Notes: generated from the letters alone by a model not told the origin. A DNA stretch of 64,000 nucleotides from Caulobacter henricii (GCF_001414055.1 NZ_CP013002.1:328501-392500); one strand, 5' to 3'; shown: positions 45,071 through 54,872, numbered from the stretch's first letter. Numbers and translations are program-made.

Positions 45071-46243
45071 ATGGAAACCAAGGCCGCCGGCCCCGGCGCA
45101 TTCGCCCGCTTTGACCTGTATCGCGTCCCGTCGCCCTGTTTCGTGGTCGACGAGGTCGCGGTGCGGCGCAATCTCGCCATGCTCAAGGCCGTCGGTGACG
45201 GATCCGGAGCCAGGGTCCTGCTGGCCCTGAAGGCGTTTTCGATGTGGTCGCTGGCCGATGTGGTCGGCGAGTATCTGGACGGTGTCTGCGCCTCGGGCCT
45301 GTGGGAAGCACGGCTGGCCCGTGAGTTCTACAAGGGCCACCTGACCACCTATTCGCCGGCCTACAAGGCCGAGGACCTGCCCGAGATCCTGCGGCTGTCC
45401 GACTCGGTGATCTTCAACGCGCCCGCCCAGATCGCCCGCTTTGCCGATCTGATCGCGGCGGCGCGGGCGGCGGGCGAGGTGTTCGATATCGGTCTGCGTC
45501 TCAATCCCGAGCACAGCGAGGCCGAGGTCGCCAAATATGATCCCTGCCAGAGGGGATCGCGCCTGGGCTTTCCGGTCTCACAGCTCCGCCCGGAACATCT
45601 GGACGGCGTCGACGGTCTGCATATCCATGCCCTGTGCGAACAGGATTTCGCGCCTCTGCAGCGGATCTGGGCGTCGGTGGAGCCGAGGCTGGAAGGGATG
45701 CTGGGCCAGCTGAAATGGCTGAACCTGGGTGGTGGCCACCATGTCACCCGGGCCGACTACCAGACCGCCGACCTGATCGCCTTCCTGGCCGATATCGGCC
45801 AGCGCTACGGGCTGCAGGTCTATATCGAGCCCGGAGAGGCCATCGCCCTCGACGCCGGCATACTGGTCGGCGAGATCCTCGACACCTTCGACAACAGCGT
45901 GCCGGTGGCCATCACCGACATCTCGGCCACCTGCCACATGCCCGATGTCATCGAGGCGCCCTATCGGCCGGCGATGCTGGGCGAAGTCGAGGGCGGGGTG
46001 ACCCTGCGCATCGGCGGGCCCTCGTGCCTGGCGGGCGACATCATCGGCGACTATGGCTTTGCCGCACGGCCGCAGCCGGGCGCGCGCATCGCCTTCCTCG
46101 ACCAGGCGCACTATTCGATGGTCAAGACCAACACCTTCAACGGCGTGCCCTTGCCGGCCATCGCCCTGTGGAACAGCGACAGCGACGCCCTGAAGCTGGT
46201 GCGCGAGTTCGACTATCCCGAGTTCCGCGACCGGCTGTCCTGA
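45071..46243 (+). CDS. nspC: Carboxynorspermidine/carboxyspermidine decarboxylase
   Basis: 390 aa PLP enzyme of the alanine-racemase/ODC fold that decarboxylates carboxy(nor)spermidine. The PLP lysine is in VLLALKAFSMWSLADV (~residue 51). GGGHHVTRADYQ is the phosphate loop, EPGEAIALDAGILVG and GPSCLAGDIIGDYGF complete the site, and DQAHYSMVKTNTFNG is near the end. With the dehydrogenase upstream this forms the CASDH-CASDC pathway for spermidine without SAM decarboxylase. Confidence 0.94.
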   Translation: METKAAGPGAFARFDLYRVPSPCFVVDEVAVRRNLAMLKAVGDGSGARVLLALKAFSMWSLADVVGEYLDGVCASGLWEARLAREFYKGHLTTYSPAYKAEDLPEILRLSDSVIFNAPAQIARFADLIAAARAAGEVFDIGLRLNPEHSEAEVAKYDPCQRGSRLGFPVSQLRPEHLDGVDGLHIHALCEQDFAPLQRIWASVEPRLEGMLGQLKWLNLGGGHHVTRADYQTADLIAFLADIGQRYGLQVYIEPGEAIALDAGILVGEILDTFDNSVPVAITDISATCHMPDVIEAPYRPAMLGEVEGGVTLRIGGPSCLAGDIIGDYGFAARPQPGARIAFLDQAHYSMVKTNTFNGVPLPAIALWNSDSDALKLVREFDYPEFRDRLS

Positions 46244-46246
46244 GAT

Positions 46247-46867
46247 TCAGTCCTCGGACTTGGCCGGCTTCTTGGGGTCGGCCTTGGGTGAGGGGGCCAG
46301 GCGCATGATCTCGGCCTGGTAGCGCTCGTCGTCTCCCGCAGCCGCAAAGGGCAGGGCGTCGCAGATCGCGTCCAGCAGCGGGTCCAGCCACTGGTGCTCG
46401 ACCTTGTGAAAGTCGCCCAGCACATAGTGCATGACCATGGCCTTGTCGCCCGGATGGCCCACCCCGATGCGGCCGCGCCGGAAGGCGTCGCCGACCTGGC
46501 TGGTGATCGAGCGGATGCCGTTATTGCCCGCCGCCCCGCCGCCGGCCTTCATCCGGAAGCGGCCGGGAGCCATGTCGATCTCGTCGTGGAAGACGATCAC
46601 GTCGGCCGGGGCCAGCTTGAAGAACTTCATTGCCTCGCCCACGGCGCGGCCGCTCTCATTGTAGTAGGTCTTGGGCTTGAGCAGCAGCAGCTTGATTGGG
46701 CCGTTCGGCGTCGAGACCGAGCCTTCGCAAGCCAGGCCCTGAAAGCGCGCGCGCCAGGGTCCGGTTCCCCAGCGGCGGGCCAGGGCATCGACCGCCATGA
46801 ACCCGACATTGTGCCGGTTCTTTTCGTACTTGGCCTCGGGATTGCCGAGACCGGCCAGGATCAGCAT
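46247..46867 (-). CDS. pth: Peptidyl-tRNA hydrolase
   Basis: Releases peptidyl-tRNA dropped by ribosomes. 206 aa. The catalytic region is GLGNPEAKYEKNRHNVGFMAVDAL (His near 20). KPKTYYNESGRAVGEAMKFFKL, VFHDEIDMAPGRFRMKAGGGAAGNNGIRSI and RIGVGHP are the other conserved blocks. It has a Lys/Pro-rich tail. It lies 100 bp downstream of rplY on the same strand, separated by a terminator. Confidence 0.97.
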   Translation of the reverse strand: MLILAGLGNPEAKYEKNRHNVGFMAVDALARRWGTGPWRARFQGLACEGSVSTPNGPIKLLLLKPKTYYNESGRAVGEAMKFFKLAPADVIVFHDEIDMAPGRFRMKAGGGAAGNNGIRSITSQVGDAFRRGRIGVGHPGDKAMVMHYVLGDFHKVEHQWLDPLLDAICDALPFAAAGDDERYQAEIMRLAPSPKADPKKPAKSED

Positions 46868-46896
46868 GGCTTCAATCCAAGGGGGAGGCGGAAACG

Positions 46897-46927
46897 AAAA
46901 ACGGGCGGGCTTTGTAAGCCCGCCCGT
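46897..46927 (-). terminator. rplY terminator
   Basis: An 11 bp perfect stem (46901-46911 with 46917-46927), a 5 nt loop and a TTTTT run on the minus strand (46897-46901), 41 bp after the rplY stop. Confidence 0.92.
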
Positions 46928-46967
46928 CTCGATATCAGATCGGCGATCCGACCAAAGGCGACTGGCC

Positions 46968-47561
46968 TCAGGCGGTGGTGTCGCCTTCGCTCGATTGCGA
47001 CGCGGCCGAGGCCTTGACGTTGGCGATCACGAAGTCGCGGTCCTGGGCAGGCTTCACGCCTTCCGGCAGCTTCACTTCCGAGATGCGGATGACGTCGCCG
47101 ATGTCGTGGCCGGCCAGATCGATGACCAGTTCTTCGGGGATCTTGTCGGCCGGGCAGGCCAGCTCGACGGTGTGACGGATGACTTCCAGCGTGCCGCCCT
47201 TCTTCAGGCCGACCGAGGTGTCGTGGTTCTTGAAGTGAACCGGAACTTCGATCTTGATCAGCTGGTGCTCGTCGACGCGGTACAGGTCGAAGTGGACCGG
47301 CTCGTCGGTGACGGCGTGGAATTGCACGGCCTTGGCGATGACCGACTGCTTCTCTTCGCCGTACTGCAGCGTGACCAGGTGGCCGAGCAGCTTGCCGGTG
47401 TAGAGCGCCTTGCGGAATTCGTTGCCCTTGACCGCGATGTTCACGGGAGCCTTGCCGCCGCCGTACAGGACGCCGGGGACCTTGCCATTGCGGCGGGTTT
47501 CGCGAGCGCCGCCGGTGCCGGCGCGGTCGCGGAGTTCAACGTTCAGAATGATCTCGGCCAT
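46968..47561 (-). CDS. rplY: 50S ribosomal protein L25/general stress protein Ctc
   Basis: Binds 5S rRNA. 197 aa, the long Ctc/TL5 form: the N-terminal L25 domain has LNVELRDRAGTGGARETRRNGKVPGVLYGGG, and the C-terminal beta domain has VHFKNHDTSVGLKKGGTLEVIRHTVELAC and DLAGHDIGDVIRISEVKLPEG. It ends in a short acidic tail. Followed by a strong terminator, so pth probably has its own promoter or depends on read-through. Confidence 0.97.
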   Translation of the reverse strand: MAEIILNVELRDRAGTGGARETRRNGKVPGVLYGGGKAPVNIAVKGNEFRKALYTGKLLGHLVTLQYGEEKQSVIAKAVQFHAVTDEPVHFDLYRVDEHQLIKIEVPVHFKNHDTSVGLKKGGTLEVIRHTVELACPADKIPEELVIDLAGHDIGDVIRISEVKLPEGVKPAQDRDFVIANVKASAASQSSEGDTTA

Positions 47562-47663
47562 GATGGTCTCTCTGGAGAGCCCCTGCTCTCGAAATGTGAA
47601 GCCGCCGCACAGGACTGGATTGCCCCGCTCGGTCGACGTTTTTTGGGTCGCGCTACATACACA

Positions 47664-47695
47664 GAAGGGCCGGGCGATGCAACGCCCGGCCCTTC
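47664..47695 (-). terminator. Hairpin after the lipoprotein gene
   Basis: A 13 bp stem (47664-47676 with 47683-47695) and 6 nt loop, 21 bp after the lipoprotein stop. On the minus strand it is followed only by a weak TCTGTGT stretch. It separates the lipoprotein gene from the rplY promoter. Confidence 0.7.
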
Positions 47696-47715
47696 AAACT
47701 CTTGAGGTCTTTCCG

Positions 47716-48804
47716 CTATTTGCGGGTAGCCGGCTTCTTGGCGGCGGCCTTGGCCTTCTTGGAGTTGCGGCCCGCGCCGCCGCCCTGACCGATCGAGGCC
47801 TTTTCCGGCATGGCGCGCGGCGGAGGAACCGGCTCGACCGGCATCGGGGTGCCGGAGGCCTTGATTACGCACTGGCCGGTATCCATCAGGACATGCTGGC
47901 CGAGGCAGAAGACGTCCTCATAGTGCGGCTTGGCGACGGCCAGACACTGGTAGAGGTTCAGCTTGCCCATGTTCAGGCACATGGCCGAATTGGGCTCGGC
48001 CATCACGGCCTCGATGGTGGCGAGGTTGTCGTCTCCGGCCGCGCCGAGCGCCGCCAGGGCCGCCACGGCCAGGCCGCGAACGACGACCGGCGAATAGGGT
48101 CCGGCGGCGGCGCGCGGCGTCAGGCTCAGGGGCTGGACGCCCACCGAGGCCTGCTGCAGGGCTGCCACATCGCTGGTCTCGCCCAGGGCCGGGATCGCTG
48201 ACATGGTCTTGGCATAGGCCAGGCGGCCGTCGCGGTCCGGGACCGAGGCCTTGGACCAGGCCGAGCGCTGCACGTCATAGGCGGCCTGTTTGACGGCCTT
48301 GCCGGCGGCATAGACCTTGAGGCCTTCCGCGCCGAGCGTGTCGATCACGAGGCCGGCGGCTGTGTCGCTGCCCTTGAAGCCGACCGCATAGGCCGGATCG
48401 GCGATCAGCTGGGCGATCACCTGCTGGCGCTGGGCCGGGTCGGCCGCAAAGCTGCGCACGTCACCGACAAAGGCTGGATCCTGCAGGGCGATGACGGCGG
48501 CATAGGCGGTCGCGCCCGACAGCAGCTGCTTGGGCTCATAGGCCACGCCCACCTTCAGTGAAGACTGGATCTGTTCGCCGTTCTGGAAGTCGGGACGTAT
48601 CGCGCCGGCCCGGGCCATGTAGCCGCGGAAGGCACTGGCCCGCTCGACCAGCACATTGGACAGGGTGATCGGCGGCGGGGCCGGCGGCGCGACGACGACG
48701 GGCGGCGGCGGGGGGGGCGGCGGAGTCTCGCAACCGGCCAGGACGCTGGCCAGGGCGACGGCGGCCGTCAACAGAACGGCGCGCGCACGCGAAGAAATAG
48801 GCAT
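47716..48804 (-). CDS. Lipoprotein of unknown function
   Basis: 362 aa from the ATG at 48804, with GGGGAAG upstream; an ATG at 48822 is less likely. The signal VLLTAAVALASVLAGC gives a lipobox LAGC. It is followed by a polyproline stretch (eight prolines) and the mature domain of about 270 residues, mostly alpha-helical and Ala-rich. Four Cys are near the end in MCLNMGKLNLYQCLAV and VFCLGQHVLMDTGQCVIK. The C-terminus is Lys/Ala-rich. Function unknown; located between prs and rplY. Confidence 0.75.
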   Translation of the reverse strand: MPISSRARAVLLTAAVALASVLAGCETPPPPPPPPVVVAPPAPPPITLSNVLVERASAFRGYMARAGAIRPDFQNGEQIQSSLKVGVAYEPKQLLSGATAYAAVIALQDPAFVGDVRSFAADPAQRQQVIAQLIADPAYAVGFKGSDTAAGLVIDTLGAEGLKVYAAGKAVKQAAYDVQRSAWSKASVPDRDGRLAYAKTMSAIPALGETSDVAALQQASVGVQPLSLTPRAAAGPYSPVVVRGLAVAALAALGAAGDDNLATIEAVMAEPNSAMCLNMGKLNLYQCLAVAKPHYEDVFCLGQHVLMDTGQCVIKASGTPMPVEPVPPPRAMPEKASIGQGGGAGRNSKKAKAAAKKPATRK

Positions 48805-48943
48805 TCCGGGCAACTTCCCCATGGGTCTGGTTTTCGCAGATAGCATCTGCGGCGGGCGGTATTGTGACACTCAGCCCGTTAAGCAGCCTTTGACAAGCGT
48901 AGCCGCAAGCAGCTTCGCTCAAGGGGGGAAGGGACCGAAGCGA

Positions 48944-49882
<939 letters not shown>

Positions 49883-50000
49883 GGGGGCGCTCGGAGCAGG
49901 GGGTGTCGCGTTGCGGGGCTTCTAGCAGCGATCGGCCCCGGGGCAAGACCTTAACGGCCGACATGACGGATCTGCGACGCTTTGTGGCTTTCGGGTTGGC

Positions 50001-50786
50001 TTAGGCCTCCAGCGCGATCGCCGACAGCAGCCGCCCATAGTCGCCCTCGCCGCTCAGGAAAGCCCGGCGGTTGGAGAAGAACAGGGCCTCTTCGGCCCGG
50101 GTATCTCGGCCCACCCATTCGCGCTGCTCGATGCCGGCGGTGCGCAGGCGGTCCAGCACGAAGGCCGGTAGGTCGAACATCCGCTTGTCGTCGCTGACGC
50201 CGGGCAGGAAGAAGTGGCCCGAGCCGGGGCAATCGGCTTCGAAGCGGTGCAGGAAGTCGACGCCGACCTCGTAGGAGTCCGGCCCGATACAGGGTCCGAC
50301 GGCGGCGACCATGCGCTCGGGCTCGCCCCCGAGCACCACCATCCTGTCGACGGCGGCCTGGACGACGCCGTCCAGGGCTCCGCGCCAGCCGGCATGGGCT
50401 GCGGCGACAATGCGGGCCACGGGATCAACGATCAGCACCGGCGCGCAGTCGGCCGACAGCGCGCCACAGACCACGCCGGGGGTCCGGGTGACGACAGCGT
50501 CGCCCTCGGGCCGCACATCGCCCCAGGACCCGTCGGCGACGATCGCGATGGTCGAATGGATCTGGTAGCAGGTGTTGAGGTCTTCAGGCGCGACCCCGAA
50601 CCAGCGCGCGGCGCGGGCCCGGTTCTCGATCACGTCGGCCGGATCGTCCTGGCTGCCCCGCCCGACATTCAGGCTGTCATAGATACCGGTCGAGACCCCA
50701 CCCTGCCGGGTGAAGAAGGCATGGCGGACACCCGGAATGGCCGCCAGCAGAGGCGACTGAATGGTGGGCAGGTCGATCTTGGTCAT
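50001..50786 (-). CDS. YfiH/LACC1-family purine nucleoside phosphorylase (polyphenol oxidase domain)
   Basis: 261 aa. Conserved metal/active segments are QIHSTIAIVAD, LSADCAPVLIVDPVARIVAAAHAGWRGAL (the H-x-G-W-R-G and Cys) and GPCIGPDSYEVG. Family enzymes act as purine nucleoside phosphorylases and adenosine deaminases, although the old name is polyphenol oxidase. It overlaps the upstream methyltransferase gene by ATGA at 50783-50786 and follows lgt, a common alphaproteobacterial order. Confidence 0.92.
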   Translation of the reverse strand: MTKIDLPTIQSPLLAAIPGVRHAFFTRQGGVSTGIYDSLNVGRGSQDDPADVIENRARAARWFGVAPEDLNTCYQIHSTIAIVADGSWGDVRPEGDAVVTRTPGVVCGALSADCAPVLIVDPVARIVAAAHAGWRGALDGVVQAAVDRMVVLGGEPERMVAAVGPCIGPDSYEVGVDFLHRFEADCPGSGHFFLPGVSDDKRMFDLPAFVLDRLRTAGIEQREWVGRDTRAEEALFFSNRRAFLSGEGDYGRLLSAIALEA

Positions 50787-52021
50787 GTCGCGTCCTCGAA
50801 GAGGGGGGGCGAAAGGCCGGGCGCGCTGAGGCAGACGACCTTGAACAGGTGGCCCATCTGCGCCTCTCCGGTCAGGCGATCAAGCTGTCTTGCGATCACA
50901 TCGGCGCGGTCGGGGCGGGCGGCGGCCAGGGCCTCGGCCCGCGCCTCAATGCCCAGCCTTGCCAGAAAGGTGGCCTGCTGCAGGATCGGTCCGGCTTTCG
51001 CGCCGGCCTCGACCCCCGCCGCCAGCACGGCCGGGAAGTCGGCCCAGACAGTCAGGTCGGCCTGGCCAGGGCTCTCCAGGGGATCGACCTTGCGGTGCCC
51101 CTGCACGGCCTGGAGCGTGTCGCCGGGGCCTGCGGTGTCGCGACCATAATCGATCAGCAGGGCCGCGCCGCCATCGGTCGCGACCCGGTGGCCGATCTCG
51201 GTGCCAAGGGCGGCTTGGGCGGGCGAGGATTCGAGGAGGGTTCCGGGCGGATGGTCATCCCGCCACTGGGGGATACCCTCGTCTCCAGCCGGAAAGCGGC
51301 TGTCATCCCGGACGAGCGCATCGCGCACAGATCCGGGACCGACGCCTGAACTCAGAACTTCCGTCGGTCCCGGATCTGCGCTTCGCTTGTCCGGGATGAC
51401 AGCTGTATGCGCTGCGCGGCCCGCTCGCCCACTGGGGAGAGGATTCAGGCTGCGCAATCCAAACGCCAGATTCCCCGCCTCAGCCAGCCCGATCACCCGC
51501 TCGGCCCAGCCCGTTTCCTTGCGGACAAACTGGCGGGCGGGCAGGCAGTCCAGCACCTCATTGGCGACCAGGAGGATCGGCGCGCCGCTCGGGACGGCTT
51601 CAAGCCGGTCAGCCCAGCGCGGCGGCAAGGGCGCGCCGGCCAGTCGCTCCGCTTGCAGAGCGCGCAGGGGCGGGGAGACCTCGACAAGCCATAGCTCGGC
51701 GGCGGCCAGAAAGTCCGGTGCCAGCCGCGCGGCGCGCAGCAGGTCGCTGATCAGGGTCCCGTCGCCGGGTCCCAACTCGACCAGCCGGAACGATGACGGC
51801 CGGCCCATGCGGGTCCAGGTTTCCACCGCCCACAGGCCGATCAGTTCACCGAACATCTGGCTGACCAGCGGCGCGGTGATGAAATCGCCGCCGGCCCCCA
51901 GGTCGGGCCGGGTCGCGTAATAGCCGTCGTGCGGGTCGTGCAGGCAGCGGGTGAAATATTCGGCGAGGCTGATCGGTCCGTCCTGGGCGATCTGGGCCTT
52001 CAGACGGTCAAGCAGGCTCAT
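50783..52021 (-). CDS. Class I SAM methyltransferase, MidA/NDUFAF7-like, with in-frame repeat insertion
   Basis: 412 aa. MidA/NDUFAF7 relatives methylate an arginine of respiratory complex I subunits. Visible family blocks are GPISLAEYFTRCLHDPHDGYYATR (N-term), VELGPGDGTLISDLLRA (SAM site, ~residue 83), NEVLDCLPARQFV and GGAALLIDYGRD, then DLTVWADFPAVL. Between about residues 190 and 255 the sequence departs from this pattern: residues ~207-241 are encoded by the palindromic R1 repeat (51300-51402) and read TAVIPDKRSADPGPTE then ALVRDDS. The frame stays open. It overlaps lgt by 14 nt. Whether the protein remains active is unknown. Confidence 0.85.
   Translation of the reverse strand: MSLLDRLKAQIAQDGPISLAEYFTRCLHDPHDGYYATRPDLGAGGDFITAPLVSQMFGELIGLWAVETWTRMGRPSSFRLVELGPGDGTLISDLLRAARLAPDFLAAAELWLVEVSPPLRALQAERLAGAPLPPRWADRLEAVPSGAPILLVANEVLDCLPARQFVRKETGWAERVIGLAEAGNLAFGLRSLNPLPSGRAGRAAHTAVIPDKRSADPGPTEVLSSGVGPGSVRDALVRDDSRFPAGDEGIPQWRDDHPPGTLLESSPAQAALGTEIGHRVATDGGAALLIDYGRDTAGPGDTLQAVQGHRKVDPLESPGQADLTVWADFPAVLAAGVEAGAKAGPILQQATFLARLGIEARAEALAAARPDRADVIARQLDRLTGEAQMGHLFKVVCLSAPGLSPPLFEDAT
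51300..51402. repeat. Palindromic repeat R1, copy b (inside a coding gene)
   Basis: 103 bp inverted repeat with ends CTGTCATCCCGG and CCGGGATGACAG and internal ACCGACGCCTGA, shared with copy a at 16586-16690. The two arms also pair internally (GATCCGGGACCGAC with GTCGGTCCCGGATC). It lies entirely within the MidA-like methyltransferase reading frame without introducing a stop. Confidence 0.85.
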
Positions 52022-52919
52022 GGGTCTCGGAATTTGGAGCCTCGTCGGCCGGCTCGCGCAGCGCCTTCCACAGCATCCAGGCCCCGACCAGCAGCATCGG
52101 GATCGACAGGATCATGCCCATGGTCAGGCCAAACGGAAAGTCGGGCATGCCCTCGTCGGGATTGCGCACGTTCTCCAGCAGGGCGCGGAACAGGCCGTAG
52201 CCGACCAGGAAGGCCCCGGTCAGGGCTCCCCGGCGCCGCAGCCATTTCAGTCTGTAGGTCGCGAACCACAGAATGGCGAACAGCACGAGCCCTTCCAGGG
52301 CCGCCTCATAGAGCTGGCTGGGATGGCGCGGATCCGGCCCGGCGGGACAGCGGCCGCCATTGGCATACTGGACGGTCTGGTTGCAGAAGATCACCCCGAA
52401 CGGATGGTCCGTGACCCGGCCCCACAGCTCGCCATTGATGAAATTGGCCACCCGGCCAAAGAACAGGCCAATCGGCGCGACCGGAGCGATCAGGTCGCCG
52501 AGTTTCAGCACATCGATCTTTTGCTGACGGGCAAACAGGGCCACGGCCGCGCAGACGCCCAGAAAGCCGCCGTGGAAGGACATGCCGCCCTCCCAGATCC
52601 GGAAGGCCGCCATGGGGTGCTCTATCAGGCCGTTCCTCTGGCCCTCATTCACCAGCATGTAGAAGACGATATAGCCCAGCCGTCCGCCGAGGATTATGCC
52701 GAGGGTGATCCAGAGCACCAGGTCGTCGATCTGCAGCGGTGTCGCGGTCGGTGTCCGGCCGCCCCACAGGGGTTCGCGGTTGACCAGGCGGACCATGTAG
52801 CGCCAGCCGAGCAGTATGCCGGCGACATAGGCCAGGGCGTACCAGCGGATCGCCAGCGGGCCCCATTGCAGGGCCAGGGGGCCCAGGTGCACGACCGGGT
52901 CGATATCGGGAAAGATCAC
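52008..52919 (-). CDS. lgt: Prolipoprotein diacylglyceryl transferase
   Basis: Inner-membrane enzyme that lipidates the lipobox Cys, the first step of lipoprotein maturation. 303 aa, seven or so membrane segments. The signature GRVANFINGELWGR and the conserved His/Arg segments MSFHGGFLGV and RHPSQLYEAALEGL are present. Loss of lgt is usually lethal in Gram-negatives. It overlaps the methyltransferase by 14 nt. Divergent from ubiK. Confidence 0.97.
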   Translation of the reverse strand: MIFPDIDPVVHLGPLALQWGPLAIRWYALAYVAGILLGWRYMVRLVNREPLWGGRTPTATPLQIDDLVLWITLGIILGGRLGYIVFYMLVNEGQRNGLIEHPMAAFRIWEGGMSFHGGFLGVCAAVALFARQQKIDVLKLGDLIAPVAPIGLFFGRVANFINGELWGRVTDHPFGVIFCNQTVQYANGGRCPAGPDPRHPSQLYEAALEGLVLFAILWFATYRLKWLRRRGALTGAFLVGYGLFRALLENVRNPDEGMPDFPFGLTMGMILSIPMLLVGAWMLWKALREPADEAPNSETHEPA

Positions 52920-53034
52920 GCGATGGACTCCGTTCCGGACAGATCGTCGCAGCCATAGCCGGTTCGGTCTTCGCTTTCACCCCCTGCTTCCCATATAAGC
53001 TTTGCGGACACAGTCGCCCGCATGTGGAATCCCG

Positions 53035-53301
53035 ATGCACAGCCAGAACCCCTTCCTTGACGAATTCGCCAAGCTGACCCAGGCGGCCATGGGCATCGCC
53101 CAGACGGCCGGCGAAGAGGCCAAGACCGCCATGCGGGCCCAGGCCGACCGTCTTGCGGCTGAATTTGACCTGATCCGCCGCGAGGATTTCGAGGCGCTGA
53201 AGGCCGAGGTGGCTGCGCTGCGCGAAGAGGTTGCTGGCCTGAAGGCCAAGAAGGCCGCTGCGCCCAAGGCCGACAAGAAGGCCGCCGGAACAGGCGAATA
53301 G
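53035..53301 (+). CDS. ubiK: UbiK/YqiC (BMFP domain) accessory factor
   Basis: 88 aa from the ATG at 53035 (MHSQNPFLDEFAKL). A helical N-terminus is followed by a coiled coil (FDLIRREDFEALKAEVAALREEVAGLKAK) and a Lys/Ala-rich tail. Family members form trimers and assist ubiquinone biosynthesis or fuse membranes. Divergent from lgt with about 115 bp between. It begins a co-directional run with ybjN and proC. Confidence 0.85.
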   Translation: MHSQNPFLDEFAKLTQAAMGIAQTAGEEAKTAMRAQADRLAAEFDLIRREDFEALKAEVAALREEVAGLKAKKAAAPKADKKAAGTGE

Positions 53302-53432
53302 ACAAACCGCTGTTCGCCCTCGACGTGAAGGGGCTGTGACGGCGCTCGCGAAGCAGATTAGACTCATCGCGACGTCAGCGATTCATGGGGGGTCTCTCGC
53401 CCGCCATCGCTCACGGGACGCGCAGGATTCCT

Positions 53433-53939
53433 ATGGATACCCGACCGGAAGACGACGACGTCCTGATGGCGCTCGACCCCCTCGAGGTGGTCGAGCATGT
53501 TCTGTCCGCCGAAAACCTGACCTTTGACCGCACCGAAGACGGCGATCTGGCCTTTGCCCTGACTGGCGACTGGAAGGATTACGAGCTGTGGTTTGCGTGG
53601 CGGCCTGAGGCCGACTGCCTGCAACTTTGCCTGTCTCTGGACCTGCGGGCCCCCAAGACCAAGCGCGCCAGTGCCTATGAACTGCTGGCCATGATCAACC
53701 AGCGCGTCTGGCTGGGCCATTTCGAGGTCTGGACCGAGGATGGCGAGGTGGTGTTCCGCCATGCCCTGGCCCTGCCGGCAGGCGAGCGCCCGACCATGGC
53801 CCAGGCAGCCTCGATGATCGACGCTGCCGTCGAAGCGGCTGACCGCTTCTATCCGGCCTTCGACTTCCTGCTGCAGGGTGCCAAGACCCCGGACGAGGCC
53901 ATGGCCGCCTGCATGTTCGAGACCGTCGGCCAGGCTTAG
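53433..53939 (+). CDS. YbjN domain-containing protein
   Basis: 168 aa from the ATG at 53433 (MDTRPEDDDVLMALDPLEVV), with AGGA 5 nt upstream. YbjN fold segments are LTFDRTEDGDLAFALTGDWKDYELWFAWRPEADCLQL and ELLAMINQRVWLGHFEVWTEDGEVVFRH. YbjN proteins bind type III secretion chaperone-like partners or regulate stress, but the function in this genus is unknown. It lies between ubiK and proC, an order common in alphaproteobacteria. Confidence 0.88.
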   Translation: MDTRPEDDDVLMALDPLEVVEHVLSAENLTFDRTEDGDLAFALTGDWKDYELWFAWRPEADCLQLCLSLDLRAPKTKRASAYELLAMINQRVWLGHFEVWTEDGEVVFRHALALPAGERPTMAQAASMIDAAVEAADRFYPAFDFLLQGAKTPDEAMAACMFETVGQA

Positions 53940-53949
53940 GGCTTTAAAT

Positions 53950-54070
53950 CCTTCTCCCCTTGCGGGAGAAGGTGTCGCGAAGCGACGGATGAGAGGGCGT
54001 GCTGGCGATCTCCGTGAAACCCCTCATCCGACCTGTTTCGCAGGCCACCTTCTCCCGCAAGGGGAGAAGG
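53950..54070. repeat. Palindromic repeat R2, copy a
   Basis: 121 bp element with a hairpin at each end: CCTTCTCCC-CTTGC-GGGAGAAGG on the left and CCTTCTCCC-GCAA-GGGGAGAAGG on the right. Between them are TGTCGCGAAGCGAC and ACCCCTCATCCG. The two ends are also complementary to each other. It sits between ybjN and proC. Related to copy b at 56698-56802. Confidence 0.8.
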
Positions 54071-54089
54071 ACAGAGATCGGGAAACTTC

Positions 54090-54872
54090 ATGACCCCCAT
54101 CCTCCTCCTCGGTGCCGGTCGCATGGGTGGCGCTCTGATCCAGGGCTGGCGCGAGGCCGGGGCCTTTCCCGTCGCTGACCTGATCGTCCGTGATCCCAAT
54201 GTTGACCCCGCCGCCTTCGTGGGCGCTCTGGTCAATCCGCCGCTGGAAGCCCTCTCCGCCGCGAAAACCGTCCTGCTGGCCGTTAAGCCGCAGATCTGGC
54301 GCGAGGCGATCGAGGATGTGGTCCCCCACCTCGCCCCCGACGCCGTCATCGTCTCGATCGCCGCCGGGGTACGCGCCGCAGACATCTCTGCAGCCTTCGG
54401 CGGCCGCGCCGTCGCCCGGGTGATGCCGACCACCGCCGTGGCCATCGGCCGGGGCACGGCCAGCATCTTTGCCGACACGCCGGACGCCCGCTCTGTCGCC
54501 CACGCCCTGTTCGCACCCGTCGCCACTATGGTCGATCTCGACCGTGAGGACCTGCTGCACGCGGCCACTGCCGTCTCGGGCTCGGCTCCGGCCTATCTGT
54601 ACGCCTTCGTCGAGGCGCTGGAGGCGGCCGGTGCCGGGGTGGGTCTCGACCCGGCGGCTTCGGCAAAGCTCGCTCGCGCCACCATCATCGGTGCGGCAGC
54701 CCTGATGGAGGCGGGCGGCGAGGAGCCCTCCGAGCTGCGCAAGCAGGTCACCTCGCCGGGCGGCACCACGGCGGCGGCGCTTGCGGTGCTGATGGGCGAG
54801 GGCGGCTTCGGCGATCTTCTGCCCCGCGCGCTGGATGCAGCGATCGCGCGGTCAAAGGCCCTGGGCGGCTAG
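54090..54872 (+). CDS. proC: Pyrroline-5-carboxylate reductase
   Basis: NAD(P)H-dependent last step of proline synthesis. 260 aa. The dinucleotide motif is ILLLGAGRMGGALIQGW. SIAAGVRAADISAAFG and RVMPTTAVAIGRGTASIFAD are the substrate region, and VTSPGGTTAAALAVLMGEGGFGDLLPRAL is the C-terminal P5CR signature. Follows the R2a element. Confidence 0.97.
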   Translation: MTPILLLGAGRMGGALIQGWREAGAFPVADLIVRDPNVDPAAFVGALVNPPLEALSAAKTVLLAVKPQIWREAIEDVVPHLAPDAVIVSIAAGVRAADISAAFGGRAVARVMPTTAVAIGRGTASIFADTPDARSVAHALFAPVATMVDLDREDLLHAATAVSGSAPAYLYAFVEALEAAGAGVGLDPAASAKLARATIIGAAALMEAGGEEPSELRKQVTSPGGTTAAALAVLMGEGGFGDLLPRALDAAIARSKALGG

